This document shows, one piece after another, positions 44,601 through 51,547 of a stretch of DNA of 64,000 bases. This stretch comes from Streptomyces sp. SirexAA-E (GTDB lineage: Bacteria > Actinomycetota > Actinomycetes > Streptomycetales > Streptomycetaceae). Below the pieces are notes generated by a model, which saw only the letters and a list, made by a program, of their open reading frames with translations, ran no database searches and was not told where the DNA came from. The DNA is taken from contig NC_015953.1 in assembly GCF_000177195.2 (NCBI RefSeq), positions 1 to 64,000 on the forward strand, read 5' to 3'. Both the position numbers and the translations under genes were made by a program. Each line of letters begins with the position of its first letter. Within the stretch, counting starts at the first letter, position 1.

Positions 44601-45801
44601 GGGCGGCCGAGGGCGACGCGGTGCGCAGAAATCCGTCCGTTCGGGCCTCGGCGCTTCTGCGGGCCGGACGGCCCGTGCCGAGCGGAGTCGGGCGGCCGGC
44701 GGGCGGGATCAGGGCCGCCGAGCAGCCCTCGGGGGCGGCCAGCATCACTGTCCGCGACCAGCGCCCGAGTGCGTGAGGGGAGAGCGAGAGCACCGGCAGC
44801 GCGAGCCACTCGTCGGGGTCCGCCTCGCCGACGGCCAGCAGCGGAGGCAGCCGGAAGCGGAGTCCCGTGTTGCCGGTGCCCGGGGCGTCCGGGGACACCC
44901 GCACGGTCGGCAGATCGAGTCCGGTGCGCCGCCACAGCTTGGGCGGCAACGGGTTGAGCAGGGCCACCGGTTCATGGCCCGCCCAGGCCCGCAACTGCTG
45001 CCAGATCTCTGGTGCCCGCCAGGCCGGTGCCGCGCAGTCCGATACCACGACGATCAGCCGACGGCCGTCGGGGGAGCCCAGCTGACCGGTCGAGGTCGGC
45101 AGGCCCTGACGGTCGGTGAGGCCGACGCCGTCATCCGGGTCCACGGTGAGGTCGCGCACCTGAAGGGTGCGGAACGCGCCGAGCCGGTCGAGTAGCCCCG
45201 CGAAGGCGCTGACGGTCTCCCGCCACACCTGCATCGAGGGCGAGCGGTCGACGACGAGCACGAGGTCGAACCAGCGTTCTGGAGCGGGAGCGAAGACCGG
45301 GATCAGCTCCCCGCTGCGGGCGTACCCCGCCACGGTCGCGTCGAGGTCGAGCGCCTGCCGCCGCCCCGTGCGCCACGGGCGTTTCCAGGGGCGCAGGGCA
45401 CGCGTCATCTCCAGCGCCGACGGCAGCGCCGTCGCCCGGGGGACGGCGACCGCGTCACCGGGGACTCGGCCGGTGGATCCGGGCAGCCGCTCGTGGAGGG
45501 GACGGGCCGACCGGTTCTCCGGGGCCGTCGGAGGGCTCTGGCGCACAAAGTCACCCACGCGCGGCAGGCGCTGGACGGACGGCCCGGTCAGTGCGGGAGC
45601 CTGCGCCGACGCCGGCGCCGGTTCTTCGGGTGCGGGCGAGGCCGAGCCGGCGGCCATACGGGAGGCCAGCCACAGCGCCTCCGCGAGCGCCGTCCCGTCA
45701 AGCCCCGGAGCCACGGCGCCGATCGCCGACACGGCCCCGTTCAGGCCGGTGACCCGCTTCACGCCCAGGGAATCCCCCGGCCCGTCCGCTTCCTCAGGCA
45801 C
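41629..45801 (-). CDS. SAV_2336N/vWA protein fused to a degenerate Z1 helicase
   Basis: 1390 residues, GTG start overlapping the MoxR gene by eight bases. Residues about 20-160 are the Pro/Ala-rich SAV_2336 N-terminal region (ATVAGYARSGELIPVF, PERWFDLVLVVDRSPSM). A vWA-like domain follows near 175-330, then a helical part to about 650. Residues about 670-1180 align with Z1 helicases: P-loop APVGSGKST (about 682), VVILAGTTNAARDQ, DEGLLGFDS and GLPLEGLTTSYCLR (about 1067). Where Z1 proteins have an acidic IIDDEAD the sequence has VIDTTGDARG (about 819). LSRG is replaced by SAQG, and the GRWFGYR motif VI by TTPFGPH. ATP binding may persist but hydrolysis probably does not. This fusion inside a MoxR-vWA operon is the oddest gene in the window. 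Confidence 0.8.
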   Translation of the reverse strand: MPEEADGPGDSLGVKRVTGLNGAVSAIGAVAPGLDGTALAEALWLASRMAAGSASPAPEEPAPASAQAPALTGPSVQRLPRVGDFVRQSPPTAPENRSARPLHERLPGSTGRVPGDAVAVPRATALPSALEMTRALRPWKRPWRTGRRQALDLDATVAGYARSGELIPVFAPAPERWFDLVLVVDRSPSMQVWRETVSAFAGLLDRLGAFRTLQVRDLTVDPDDGVGLTDRQGLPTSTGQLGSPDGRRLIVVVSDCAAPAWRAPEIWQQLRAWAGHEPVALLNPLPPKLWRRTGLDLPTVRVSPDAPGTGNTGLRFRLPPLLAVGEADPDEWLALPVLSLSPHALGRWSRTVMLAAPEGCSAALIPPAGRPTPLGTGRPARRSAEARTDGFLRTASPSAARLAMLTSVFDRLSLALLHVLRQELVPEATTEDLAELLGSGLYALDTDTGGPVTLTPAPQVRARLEEALTEHDTMRLNRVLDRHISSGQGGGGRLSAVAGRPDGEEAIAAEATAAGVAWGRTLELLGLPLPTGGTELPESVGAATEPADATDLALRVALAMLPQDRQAEAGELHETVHSVVTLLAARGLAVDKAVLLRQLEASVFQFVTRPAVLQDDRDHEPWSPDGDGTRGREFWERYLRFLEYERILPPAQVRQLDDVTRDLLSQLEDPRRPGSWRRTGLVMAPVGSGKSTSVIALAAKAVDAGYGTVVILAGTTNAARDQMQQRVDEGLLGFDSQYAASSETGGRIGAGAMPHARALPIVSVTTRGEQGDFSPYKAIGLRHPSPAHPQIFVIKKNRRIVDRVRDWLMHTSQPEDRPMLVIDTTGDARGTLSSPSKVDESVERLLSSCPRVGYVGYTYTPFLTTSQVLPDFIYHVPQPPGHFGPEQLFTDTEQPLPLVRTVFDQDRWLPPGHRADHVPGRELPVSLFTALKSFVLACAARRVRDRKRTSNSMLVSVSRFVAVQTRVCDQLAERVGVIAEDLRDRRGPRGQRLMADFEELWRQDFVPTSEAIADAAVPAVSWKQVADQLPIVAQQLVVVTANSASDMMPHLHESEYGGLNIVAVGGAKSAQGLPLEGLTTSYCLRAPANYETLRLLTTPFGPHTGYQDLCRLYATLEVLDTQHRLTATINGQRKELQELAGLDITPAQAVLHVRATQSPGRSWETLDFTLALERVRQNFRTLEAFIRGLGRAGTPDPRTAANLLWHGVTPAKIAEFLDAYLPGSEPSWNRLAEICRYLRRGAGLGGLGEWTVQLVSPSKSPVLVEVAGHRVGTVRRAPLPRGNEDGFRIRRLSAVGNEYADLDPDQYLRAIDVTRSAAAVDPARPARGHEPTRPSRAAVEAVRRPDQALLSIYLVRGEETVDYEVTAPLVGLAVSLPRSAALSEPSSPLS

Positions 45802-46735
45802 CGGTCAGCTCACGCAGGATCAGTTCCCTGACCTCCTCGGCGGCGGCTCCCTCCGGCGCCTGGGCACCGGTCAGGACGTGCACGGCGTTGAGCAACTGGT
45901 CCACGGCCAGGCTCTCGCCCGCCCGCAGCCGGTCGACGAACGTGACGATCAGCGAGTCGACCGGACCCGAGGGCGCCACATCGGTCTCGAAGTGGGCCGC
46001 CACCACCCGCCGCAGCGACTCCGTGTCCGGCATCGGCATCGTGTACCGGATGCAGCGCCGCAGGAAGGCGGCCGGGAAGTCGCGCTCGCCGTTGCTCGTC
46101 AGCACAATGAACGGGAAGTTGTCGCACCGCACGCGGCCCTTGACGATCCGATGGACGGCATCGCTGTCCCATTCCCGCACGTCCACGTCGTCGTCCCGGT
46201 ACCGCGCCAGCTCCGGGATCTCGAACTCCCCGTGCTCCAGCACGTCCAGCAGATCGCTCGGCAGATCGAGGTCGCTCTTGTCGATCTCGTCGATGAGCAG
46301 GGCGCGGGGCTGCTCGGACGGCGCCTTCGACGGCAGCAGTGCCGTCCCCAGCGGTCCGAGCTGCAGGAAGGGGGCGATGTCGTCGGTGCCCGAGTCGCCG
46401 CCCAGGCGTTGCGCGTGGATGCGCCCCAGGGCGTCGTAACGGTAGAGCGCGTCCACGAGGGTGCTGCGTGAGGTGATGTGCCAGCGCAGTGGCTCCCCGA
46501 GCCGCAACTCCGTCGCCACCTGCTTGATGACCGACGACTTGCCGGAGCCAGGCGCACCCGTCAGCAGCAGCGGACGGCGCAGGGCGAGCGCGGCGTTCAC
46601 GGCCTCGACGAGCCCGGGTGGCGGCTGGAACCGCTCGGGCCGGGGCTGCCGGGAAAAGGTGCGCCAGGGCGGCGGGGCACCGAGGTCCACGTCCCGGGGG
46701 GTGCCGTCGCCGACGTAGAAGGGTGTCCAGGTCAT
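45794..46735 (-). CDS. MoxR-family AAA+ ATPase of the VMAP-like operon
   Basis: 313 residues. Walker A TGAPGSGKSSVI (about 57-68), Walker B ALLIDEIDKSD (about 145-155), sensor-1 FIVLTSNGERDF and an Arg finger region FLRRCIRYTMP mark a MoxR/AAA-lid ATPase. The ATG overlaps the caspase stop (ATGA), and the stop overlaps the vWA/Z1 gene start. In vWA-MoxR-associated systems the ATPase acts as a chaperone-like switch between the vWA partner and the effector. It is the core that identifies the operon type. Confidence 0.88.
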   Translation of the reverse strand: MTWTPFYVGDGTPRDVDLGAPPPWRTFSRQPRPERFQPPPGLVEAVNAALALRRPLLLTGAPGSGKSSVIKQVATELRLGEPLRWHITSRSTLVDALYRYDALGRIHAQRLGGDSGTDDIAPFLQLGPLGTALLPSKAPSEQPRALLIDEIDKSDLDLPSDLLDVLEHGEFEIPELARYRDDDVDVREWDSDAVHRIVKGRVRCDNFPFIVLTSNGERDFPAAFLRRCIRYTMPMPDTESLRRVVAAHFETDVAPSGPVDSLIVTFVDRLRAGESLAVDQLLNAVHVLTGAQAPEGAAAEEVRELILRELTGA

Positions 46736-48789
46736 CGCGGGTTCTCTCCATCGACCGAGTCGTTCGCGAACGCGTCGCAGAAGTCCAGCCATTGCTCGTC
46801 CAGCCACACGGAACGCACCCGGGCGAGATCGGTGTGCTCGTGCGCCGGGTCCCCCTGCTTCCAGGAGGTGCGGTAGGCGGCGCTGAACTCTCCGGGGAGT
46901 CTCGCCCAGTTGCGTTCCACGCTGTCCTGCGACGCCTGCGGCAGATCTCCCGTGCCGTCTGGCCACAGCATCATCGGGGCGTACGCGAGCAGGGGTTCCA
47001 GGAGTTCCTGGAGCCGCTCCGGCCGGTGTCTCAGCGCCAGCGCGCCGCCGTAGCAGCCATTGCCGAGGCTCTCCACCAGCTTCTGCACCGCGCTGAGTTC
47101 GGCCTTGTCGAGCCAGTTCACGGGCGTGGCCGGGCCGTCCTTCATCTCGTCGAGCTGGTTCCGGGCGAACTCGTTGATCAGGCCCAGGTGGGCGGGGAGG
47201 TTCAGACGGTCGCTCCAGCGCAGGACGATGTCGTAGTAGAGCCCCAGTCGCTGCCCGAGCCTGGCTTCCTCGGGGCGCCAGCAGGCGAGCAGCGCGGCGG
47301 GCGCTGCGATGTCGATGCGTTTGAGCCTGAATCCGGTGCACCGGGCCTGCCGGGTCGCCCAGGCGAGCACCGCGCCCAACCGCTGTTCGACGCCGGCCTG
47401 CGTCGGAGGGCAGCGGAAGTCATCACGTCCCACGAGGGTTTCGCCGTCCAACAGCCAGACGAGAAGGGTCTCGGGCCACTCGTCGGCCATCGCGGAGTGC
47501 AGGCTGACCACCAGCCGCAGCCTGTTCTCGGCGGCTCGACGTGCCTGGGCGGCGAAGGCGTCGACGAGTTCCACGCCGGCCCCGATGCCTCGCGCCCACC
47601 CCGTGAGTCCGGGCGTTCCCGCCGCGAGACCGTCTTCCACGGCCAGCGCGGCGACGAAGGTGGCGAGAGGCGCCGTGGGACTGCCCTTGGCGCGAGGAAC
47701 TCGCAGGCACAGTGACTCGACGCAGTCACGCAGCAGTTCGTCCCCGTCGGACGCGGACGCGGGCCGGCCGGCCGCCGTCACATAGGCGCGACGGATGCGT
47801 TCCGACTCGGGGAGGCTGCCTGGCCAGGACGACAGAAGGAACTCGCGGGTGCGTACGGCGGTCGCGAGCCGGTCGACCGTGCGCAGGGCGTGGGCGAGGT
47901 GCTGGTCGGCGGTGGCCTGGTACCGGTCAAGGGCCGCCAGGGTCCGGCGCAGCCGGGCCAGATCGCCGGAGGTGACGATCGGCAGGGCGGGAGCCGCATC
48001 GCCGAGCGGGTCAAGGGCGAGCCGCAGATCCTCCTCGCCCAGCGGCCCCAGCAGCGCGCCGTCGGCCCTGTGCCGTGCGTTGCGGGCGAACCAGGGTCGG
48101 GCATCCAGGGAGAGGCCGTTCAGCGTGACCAACTGGGAGCTGGTGCCCGCTTCCTTGTCCACGGCCTCCTGTACGTCCTGCGGCGAGAGGAACATCCCCG
48201 CGTCGGGCAGGCCGTCGCGCAGCACGCGCACCAGCGTCCGGGTGTACGCGAGACCGTGGGCCGACTCGACCGCGCTCGCGGACATCAGCAGGGAGAGGCT
48301 GGTCGCGCCCTGCCGGACCCCTCCGGCCAGCCCACCGAGATCCGGTACGGCTCCGCCAGCGCGGCAGGTGTCCACCAGGGCGATGACGCCCCGCACACCG
48401 GGGACGTCCAGGGCCAGGGTGAGCAGCCCGCCGACGTCCACGACACTGGTCGCGACGTCCTCGTGGGAGTCGCTCGCCATGAAGGCCAGCTTGGGCGTCT
48501 GGCCGAGGGTGGTGCCGTGTCCGAGGAACGCGATTACCAGCACCGCCTCCGCGGCCCCGGCCCGGTCCGCCGCGTCCCGGACCGACTGGTCGATCTCGGC
48601 CCTGCAGACGCTGAACCCGCACAGCAGGGAGGGCACGCCCGGCGGGCTCGGCTCGCAGCCGCCCAGCTCGTCGTCCAGGAGGACGGCGTGCAGGGACTCG
48701 GCGGTCTCCTCCAGACCGGTCAGCAGTCCTTGGGCCGGGCACTGCGGCGCGATGACCAGCAGGTGACGCGGCGGTGTGGACGGTGTCAT
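46732..48789 (-). CDS. Caspase-like peptidase with VMAP-C-like region
   Basis: 685 residues from ATG overlapping the esterase stop. A C14-type caspase fold lies at about 1-230: catalytic His in FLGHGTT (H91) and Cys in ALVDTCRAGG (C142). The downstream helical part contains LRLVVSLHSAMADEWPETLL and VWLLDGETLVGRDDF, typical of the VMAP-C region that binds the MoxR-vWA pair. Such proteins are proposed executioners in NTP-dependent conflict systems: sensing activates the peptidase, which would act on host or system proteins. Both catalytic residues are intact. Its target cannot be read from the sequence. Confidence 0.85.
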   Translation of the reverse strand: MTPSTPPRHLLVIAPQCPAQGLLTGLEETAESLHAVLLDDELGGCEPSPPGVPSLLCGFSVCRAEIDQSVRDAADRAGAAEAVLVIAFLGHGTTLGQTPKLAFMASDSHEDVATSVVDVGGLLTLALDVPGVRGVIALVDTCRAGGAVPDLGGLAGGVRQGATSLSLLMSASAVESAHGLAYTRTLVRVLRDGLPDAGMFLSPQDVQEAVDKEAGTSSQLVTLNGLSLDARPWFARNARHRADGALLGPLGEEDLRLALDPLGDAAPALPIVTSGDLARLRRTLAALDRYQATADQHLAHALRTVDRLATAVRTREFLLSSWPGSLPESERIRRAYVTAAGRPASASDGDELLRDCVESLCLRVPRAKGSPTAPLATFVAALAVEDGLAAGTPGLTGWARGIGAGVELVDAFAAQARRAAENRLRLVVSLHSAMADEWPETLLVWLLDGETLVGRDDFRCPPTQAGVEQRLGAVLAWATRQARCTGFRLKRIDIAAPAALLACWRPEEARLGQRLGLYYDIVLRWSDRLNLPAHLGLINEFARNQLDEMKDGPATPVNWLDKAELSAVQKLVESLGNGCYGGALALRHRPERLQELLEPLLAYAPMMLWPDGTGDLPQASQDSVERNWARLPGEFSAAYRTSWKQGDPAHEHTDLARVRSVWLDEQWLDFCDAFANDSVDGENPR

Positions 48790-49748
48790 GCGACGGTGAC
48801 CGCGTCGAGCGCCTCGATCAGCGGGCCCGCGACGGCGGGCTGCGCCAGGTACTTGACGGCCGGATGCACATTCAGTCCGTCCGAATCGACCCGCGTGCTC
48901 ACCGGAGCGACCGAGGCGGCGTTCGAGGCGATGCACAGGGCCAGTTCGGTGCCACCGGTGACGAAGTCGTCGCGGTCCCAGAAGTTCAGCCAGCGGCCGA
49001 CCGGTTCCGGGGTCTGTACGGGCTGCGGGCGCACCCGCGGCCGTACTGCCGTGCGCATTCCGAGCGGTGATCCGAGCGTGACGAACAACGGGACGTGCGC
49101 GGAGTGCGCGTGCAGTGTCTCGAACGCCACCACGGTCCCCAGCGAGTGCGCGACGACGACCGTGGGTCCCTCGGGGTCGAGTTCCGTGGCGACGCGGGCA
49201 CGGATGCGCCGGTCGAGGCTCAGGCCAGCCTCGTCGGTCTCCTTGCGGGCGAGATATCTCCTGACCTGGTGCAGATCGTGCTTCATCGCTCCGGCACTGA
49301 GCCAGCCGCCGAAGGTGCGGAGACCCGGCACCGCGAAGAGGGAGTTGGCCCCGACGAGCACCTGCCGTGCGAGGCTGCCAGGTCCCTGTTCCTCGCCGGT
49401 CGGCGCCAGTTTGTTCCTGGTCACCCGGAGCGCCTGTGCCTGACGGTCGTCGCGGGGCGCTTCGAGCTGCTCGTCGACCATGTCGAGGAGCAGCTCCCGC
49501 AGTTCCTCGTCCGGTCCGGCGGGTGCGGGTGCCACAGCCTCATTGTCGGGAGCGGCCCCCGGGAGGAAGAGATCGCCGTAGTACGCGAAGTGGATGTCGA
49601 CCGCTCCGCCGTCGAGCAGCTCCGCGGCCTTTCGGGAGTGCCCGGCCGCTCGCGCGCCGACGGTCAGCGCGGCCCGCCACGCCTCCAGCTCGGTCTTGGC
49701 CTCCCGTGGCTTTCCCACCCCGTGCACGAACACTAGACGTGGCCTCAT
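48786..49748 (-). CDS. Alpha/beta-hydrolase (esterase/lipase-like), first gene of VMAP-like operon
   Basis: 320 residues. An N-terminal oxyanion strand LVFVHGVGK (about 5-13), nucleophile elbow VAHSLGT (Ser near 200) and a C-terminal Asp/His region (DRDDFVTGG, then GLNVHPAVKYL) match esterase/lipase hydrolases. No signal peptide is present, so it acts in the cytosol. It overlaps the caspase gene by four bases and heads the leftward four-gene operon. A membrane- or lipid-directed effector that works beside the caspase is a reasonable guess, or it may modify a small signal. Confidence 0.82.
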   Translation of the reverse strand: MRPRLVFVHGVGKPREAKTELEAWRAALTVGARAAGHSRKAAELLDGGAVDIHFAYYGDLFLPGAAPDNEAVAPAPAGPDEELRELLLDMVDEQLEAPRDDRQAQALRVTRNKLAPTGEEQGPGSLARQVLVGANSLFAVPGLRTFGGWLSAGAMKHDLHQVRRYLARKETDEAGLSLDRRIRARVATELDPEGPTVVVAHSLGTVVAFETLHAHSAHVPLFVTLGSPLGMRTAVRPRVRPQPVQTPEPVGRWLNFWDRDDFVTGGTELALCIASNAASVAPVSTRVDSDGLNVHPAVKYLAQPAVAGPLIEALDAVTVA

Positions 49749-50010
49749 CTACTCCACACCCCCGAACCCCTGTGCCCACACCTGTTGTCGGGCGGGGCAG
49801 CGAGAATATCAACGCACCAGTGGGCCAGTGGCGACACCGGCCCACTGGTGCGTCACGGCTGGGTCAGCCCGTCACCTCGGACCCGCCCCCGCCCCACAGC
49901 GTGTGGAACGAGCCGTCACGGTCCGTCCGCCGGTACGTGCGGGCACCAAAGAAGTCAGGCTGCCCCTGGGTGAGCGCGGCTGGCCGCGCTACCTCGCCTT
50001 TGAGCTGAAA

Positions 50011-50740
50011 TCAGATGGGTTGGCTTTGTATGTGGGACTCGACACCGCTGGTGGTGTCGTCGTGCAGATCAAGGCCCGCGAGGGTGAGCCTGTCCAACGA
50101 CCAGCGCTCGTCGGTAAGTTTGCGCCCGCACCACGTGCACACCGGCCGCTGCGCCTCCCGCGGCGCGGCCCTGCATGTCCTCCGCGTCGGCGCGGGCGTA
50201 CTGGCGAAGGAAGAGGGCGCCGCTGTCGGGATTGTCGAGCGCGGCCGTCAGGGTCTGTCCGTCCTTTCGTCCCAGGCATCGCCACACCGCCGCGTCCACG
50301 CCGTGCTCCTGGAGCCGTTCCAGGGTGGTGACGACGACGGACACCGCATGGCCGTAGTCCCACGCGGTGACTGTCATCGGGGAGAGGGTGCCGTACCGGC
50401 GCGGAGCCCAGTAGCGACAGCCGGCCCCCTCCAGCACGACGACCGTGTTGGCGACCTTCGCCTCGGTGGTGTCCGCGAACACGAACGCGAAGGGCATCAG
50501 GTCCTCTCGGCAGGTCGGCGGATAGACCCACCGCCACAGCCGATTCTCGCGGCCAACGTCCTCGATCGCGTCCGGCCGGGGAGCGGACCAGGTCCACGGT
50601 GCGCCTGTCCACATCCGGTGCCAGCAGCCGACCCCCTCGCGGGTCCGGCGCAGCTTGACCACCAGCTCGTACGCGTCCTCGCTACGGCGGTCGGTCTCCG
50701 GCAGCACCGGCACCCGGGCCTCCGGCACCCGCACCACCAT
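50011..50740 (-). pseudogene. Frameshifted hypothetical gene with C-terminal zinc knuckle
   Basis: The frame from ATG 50740 (AGGACGG just upstream) runs open to 50069 as a Trp-rich protein (GCWHRMWTGAPWTW, RLWRWVYPPTC, FAFVFADTTEAKVANTVVV). From about 50150 the convincing continuation is in another frame: CTWCGRKLTDERWSLDRLTL, ending at 50011. One extra G in a GGG run near 50160-50163 explains the shift; without it the product would be about 242 residues. It could be a sequencing error or a real lesion. No family recognised; the CxxC knuckle suggests nucleic-acid or metal binding. Confidence 0.5.
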
Positions 50741-50806
50741 GTCCGTCCTGTGGACGAAGCCGCTGCCCTGGTCGCGATCATGCCAGCATCTGCCGGGGTC
50801 GCGGCA

Positions 50807-51547
50807 TCAGGTCCGTTCCGGACCCGGGGCGTGTAGTGCCCTGATGGCGACGGTGATGTCCGGGCGTCCGTATCGGTCTGTGAGGGTGGCCAGGGTGTCA
50901 ATCAGGTGAGCCTTGGCGCCGTCAGTCAGGTTATCGGCGAACGTGTGCAGCAGTCGGGCCAACGGTGCCCACTGGCCGTGGGGGGCGTAGGCGGCGGCCG
51001 TGCTGAACAGTTCCTCCAGGCGGGCGAGGGTGTCGGTGTCGATGGTGTGAGGGGCTGCGGCAAACCAGTAAGACAGGGCCAGGGACGGGTCGCTCATCAG
51101 CGTGTCACGCAGGGCGCGGGCCTCGGACAGGCGGCGTTGTTCTTCTGTACGGCGCTGTTCTTGTTCGTGCGCGAGGCGCTGCTGAGTGAGGGCGGCTTGT
51201 TGGGCGCCGGGCTGGGCGGTGAGGTGGGCCGTGGCCCAGCAGAGCCGTACGGGCAGGCTGGGGACGTCACTGGGGCGGCCGAGGACGGTGTTGATGCGGG
51301 CGGTGGCTGCGGCGGTGTCGGTGGCCAGGTAGTTAGCGGTGATGTTGCGGACGACGGTGAGAGCGTGGTCGGTGGCTGCAGCCGCCGGAGTGCGGTGCGG
51401 GGTGGGTGCAGGCAGTTCTTCCCACGCCCCGTCGAGGGTGAGCTCGAAGTAGTAGCCCGGCGTGATGGTGGGAGCCGGGCAGGTGAGTTTGAGCGTGCCT
51501 GCCCGGGGTGTGGGCCATCTGCTGCCGCTACTGCGCGAGCGGGGCAT
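50807..51547 (-). CDS. Hypothetical protein, third gene of the GR-type STAND operon
   Basis: 246 residues, ATG start inside the last 20 bases of the STAND-like gene. The N-terminal 60 residues contain a beta-rich stretch (TITPGYYFELTLDGAWEELP). The rest is helical with a coiled-coil segment around 120-145 (QQRLAHEQEQRRTEEQRRLSEA). No catalytic motif. Coupling to the upstream gene implies a shared complex. Function unknown. Confidence 0.72.
   Translation of the reverse strand: MPRSRSSGSRWPTPRAGTLKLTCPAPTITPGYYFELTLDGAWEELPAPTPHRTPAAAATDHALTVVRNITANYLATDTAAATARINTVLGRPSDVPSLPVRLCWATAHLTAQPGAQQAALTQQRLAHEQEQRRTEEQRRLSEARALRDTLMSDPSLALSYWFAAAPHTIDTDTLARLEELFSTAAAYAPHGQWAPLARLLHTFADNLTDGAKAHLIDTLATLTDRYGRPDITVAIRALHAPGPERT

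Noticed and set aside
49985-50130. Rightward stretch similar to the VVVQIKAREGEP nuclease motif at 7513
   Set aside because: The match covers about 28 bases; the opposite strand gives a better coding explanation (zinc-knuckle tail CTWCGRKLT). Probably coincidence.
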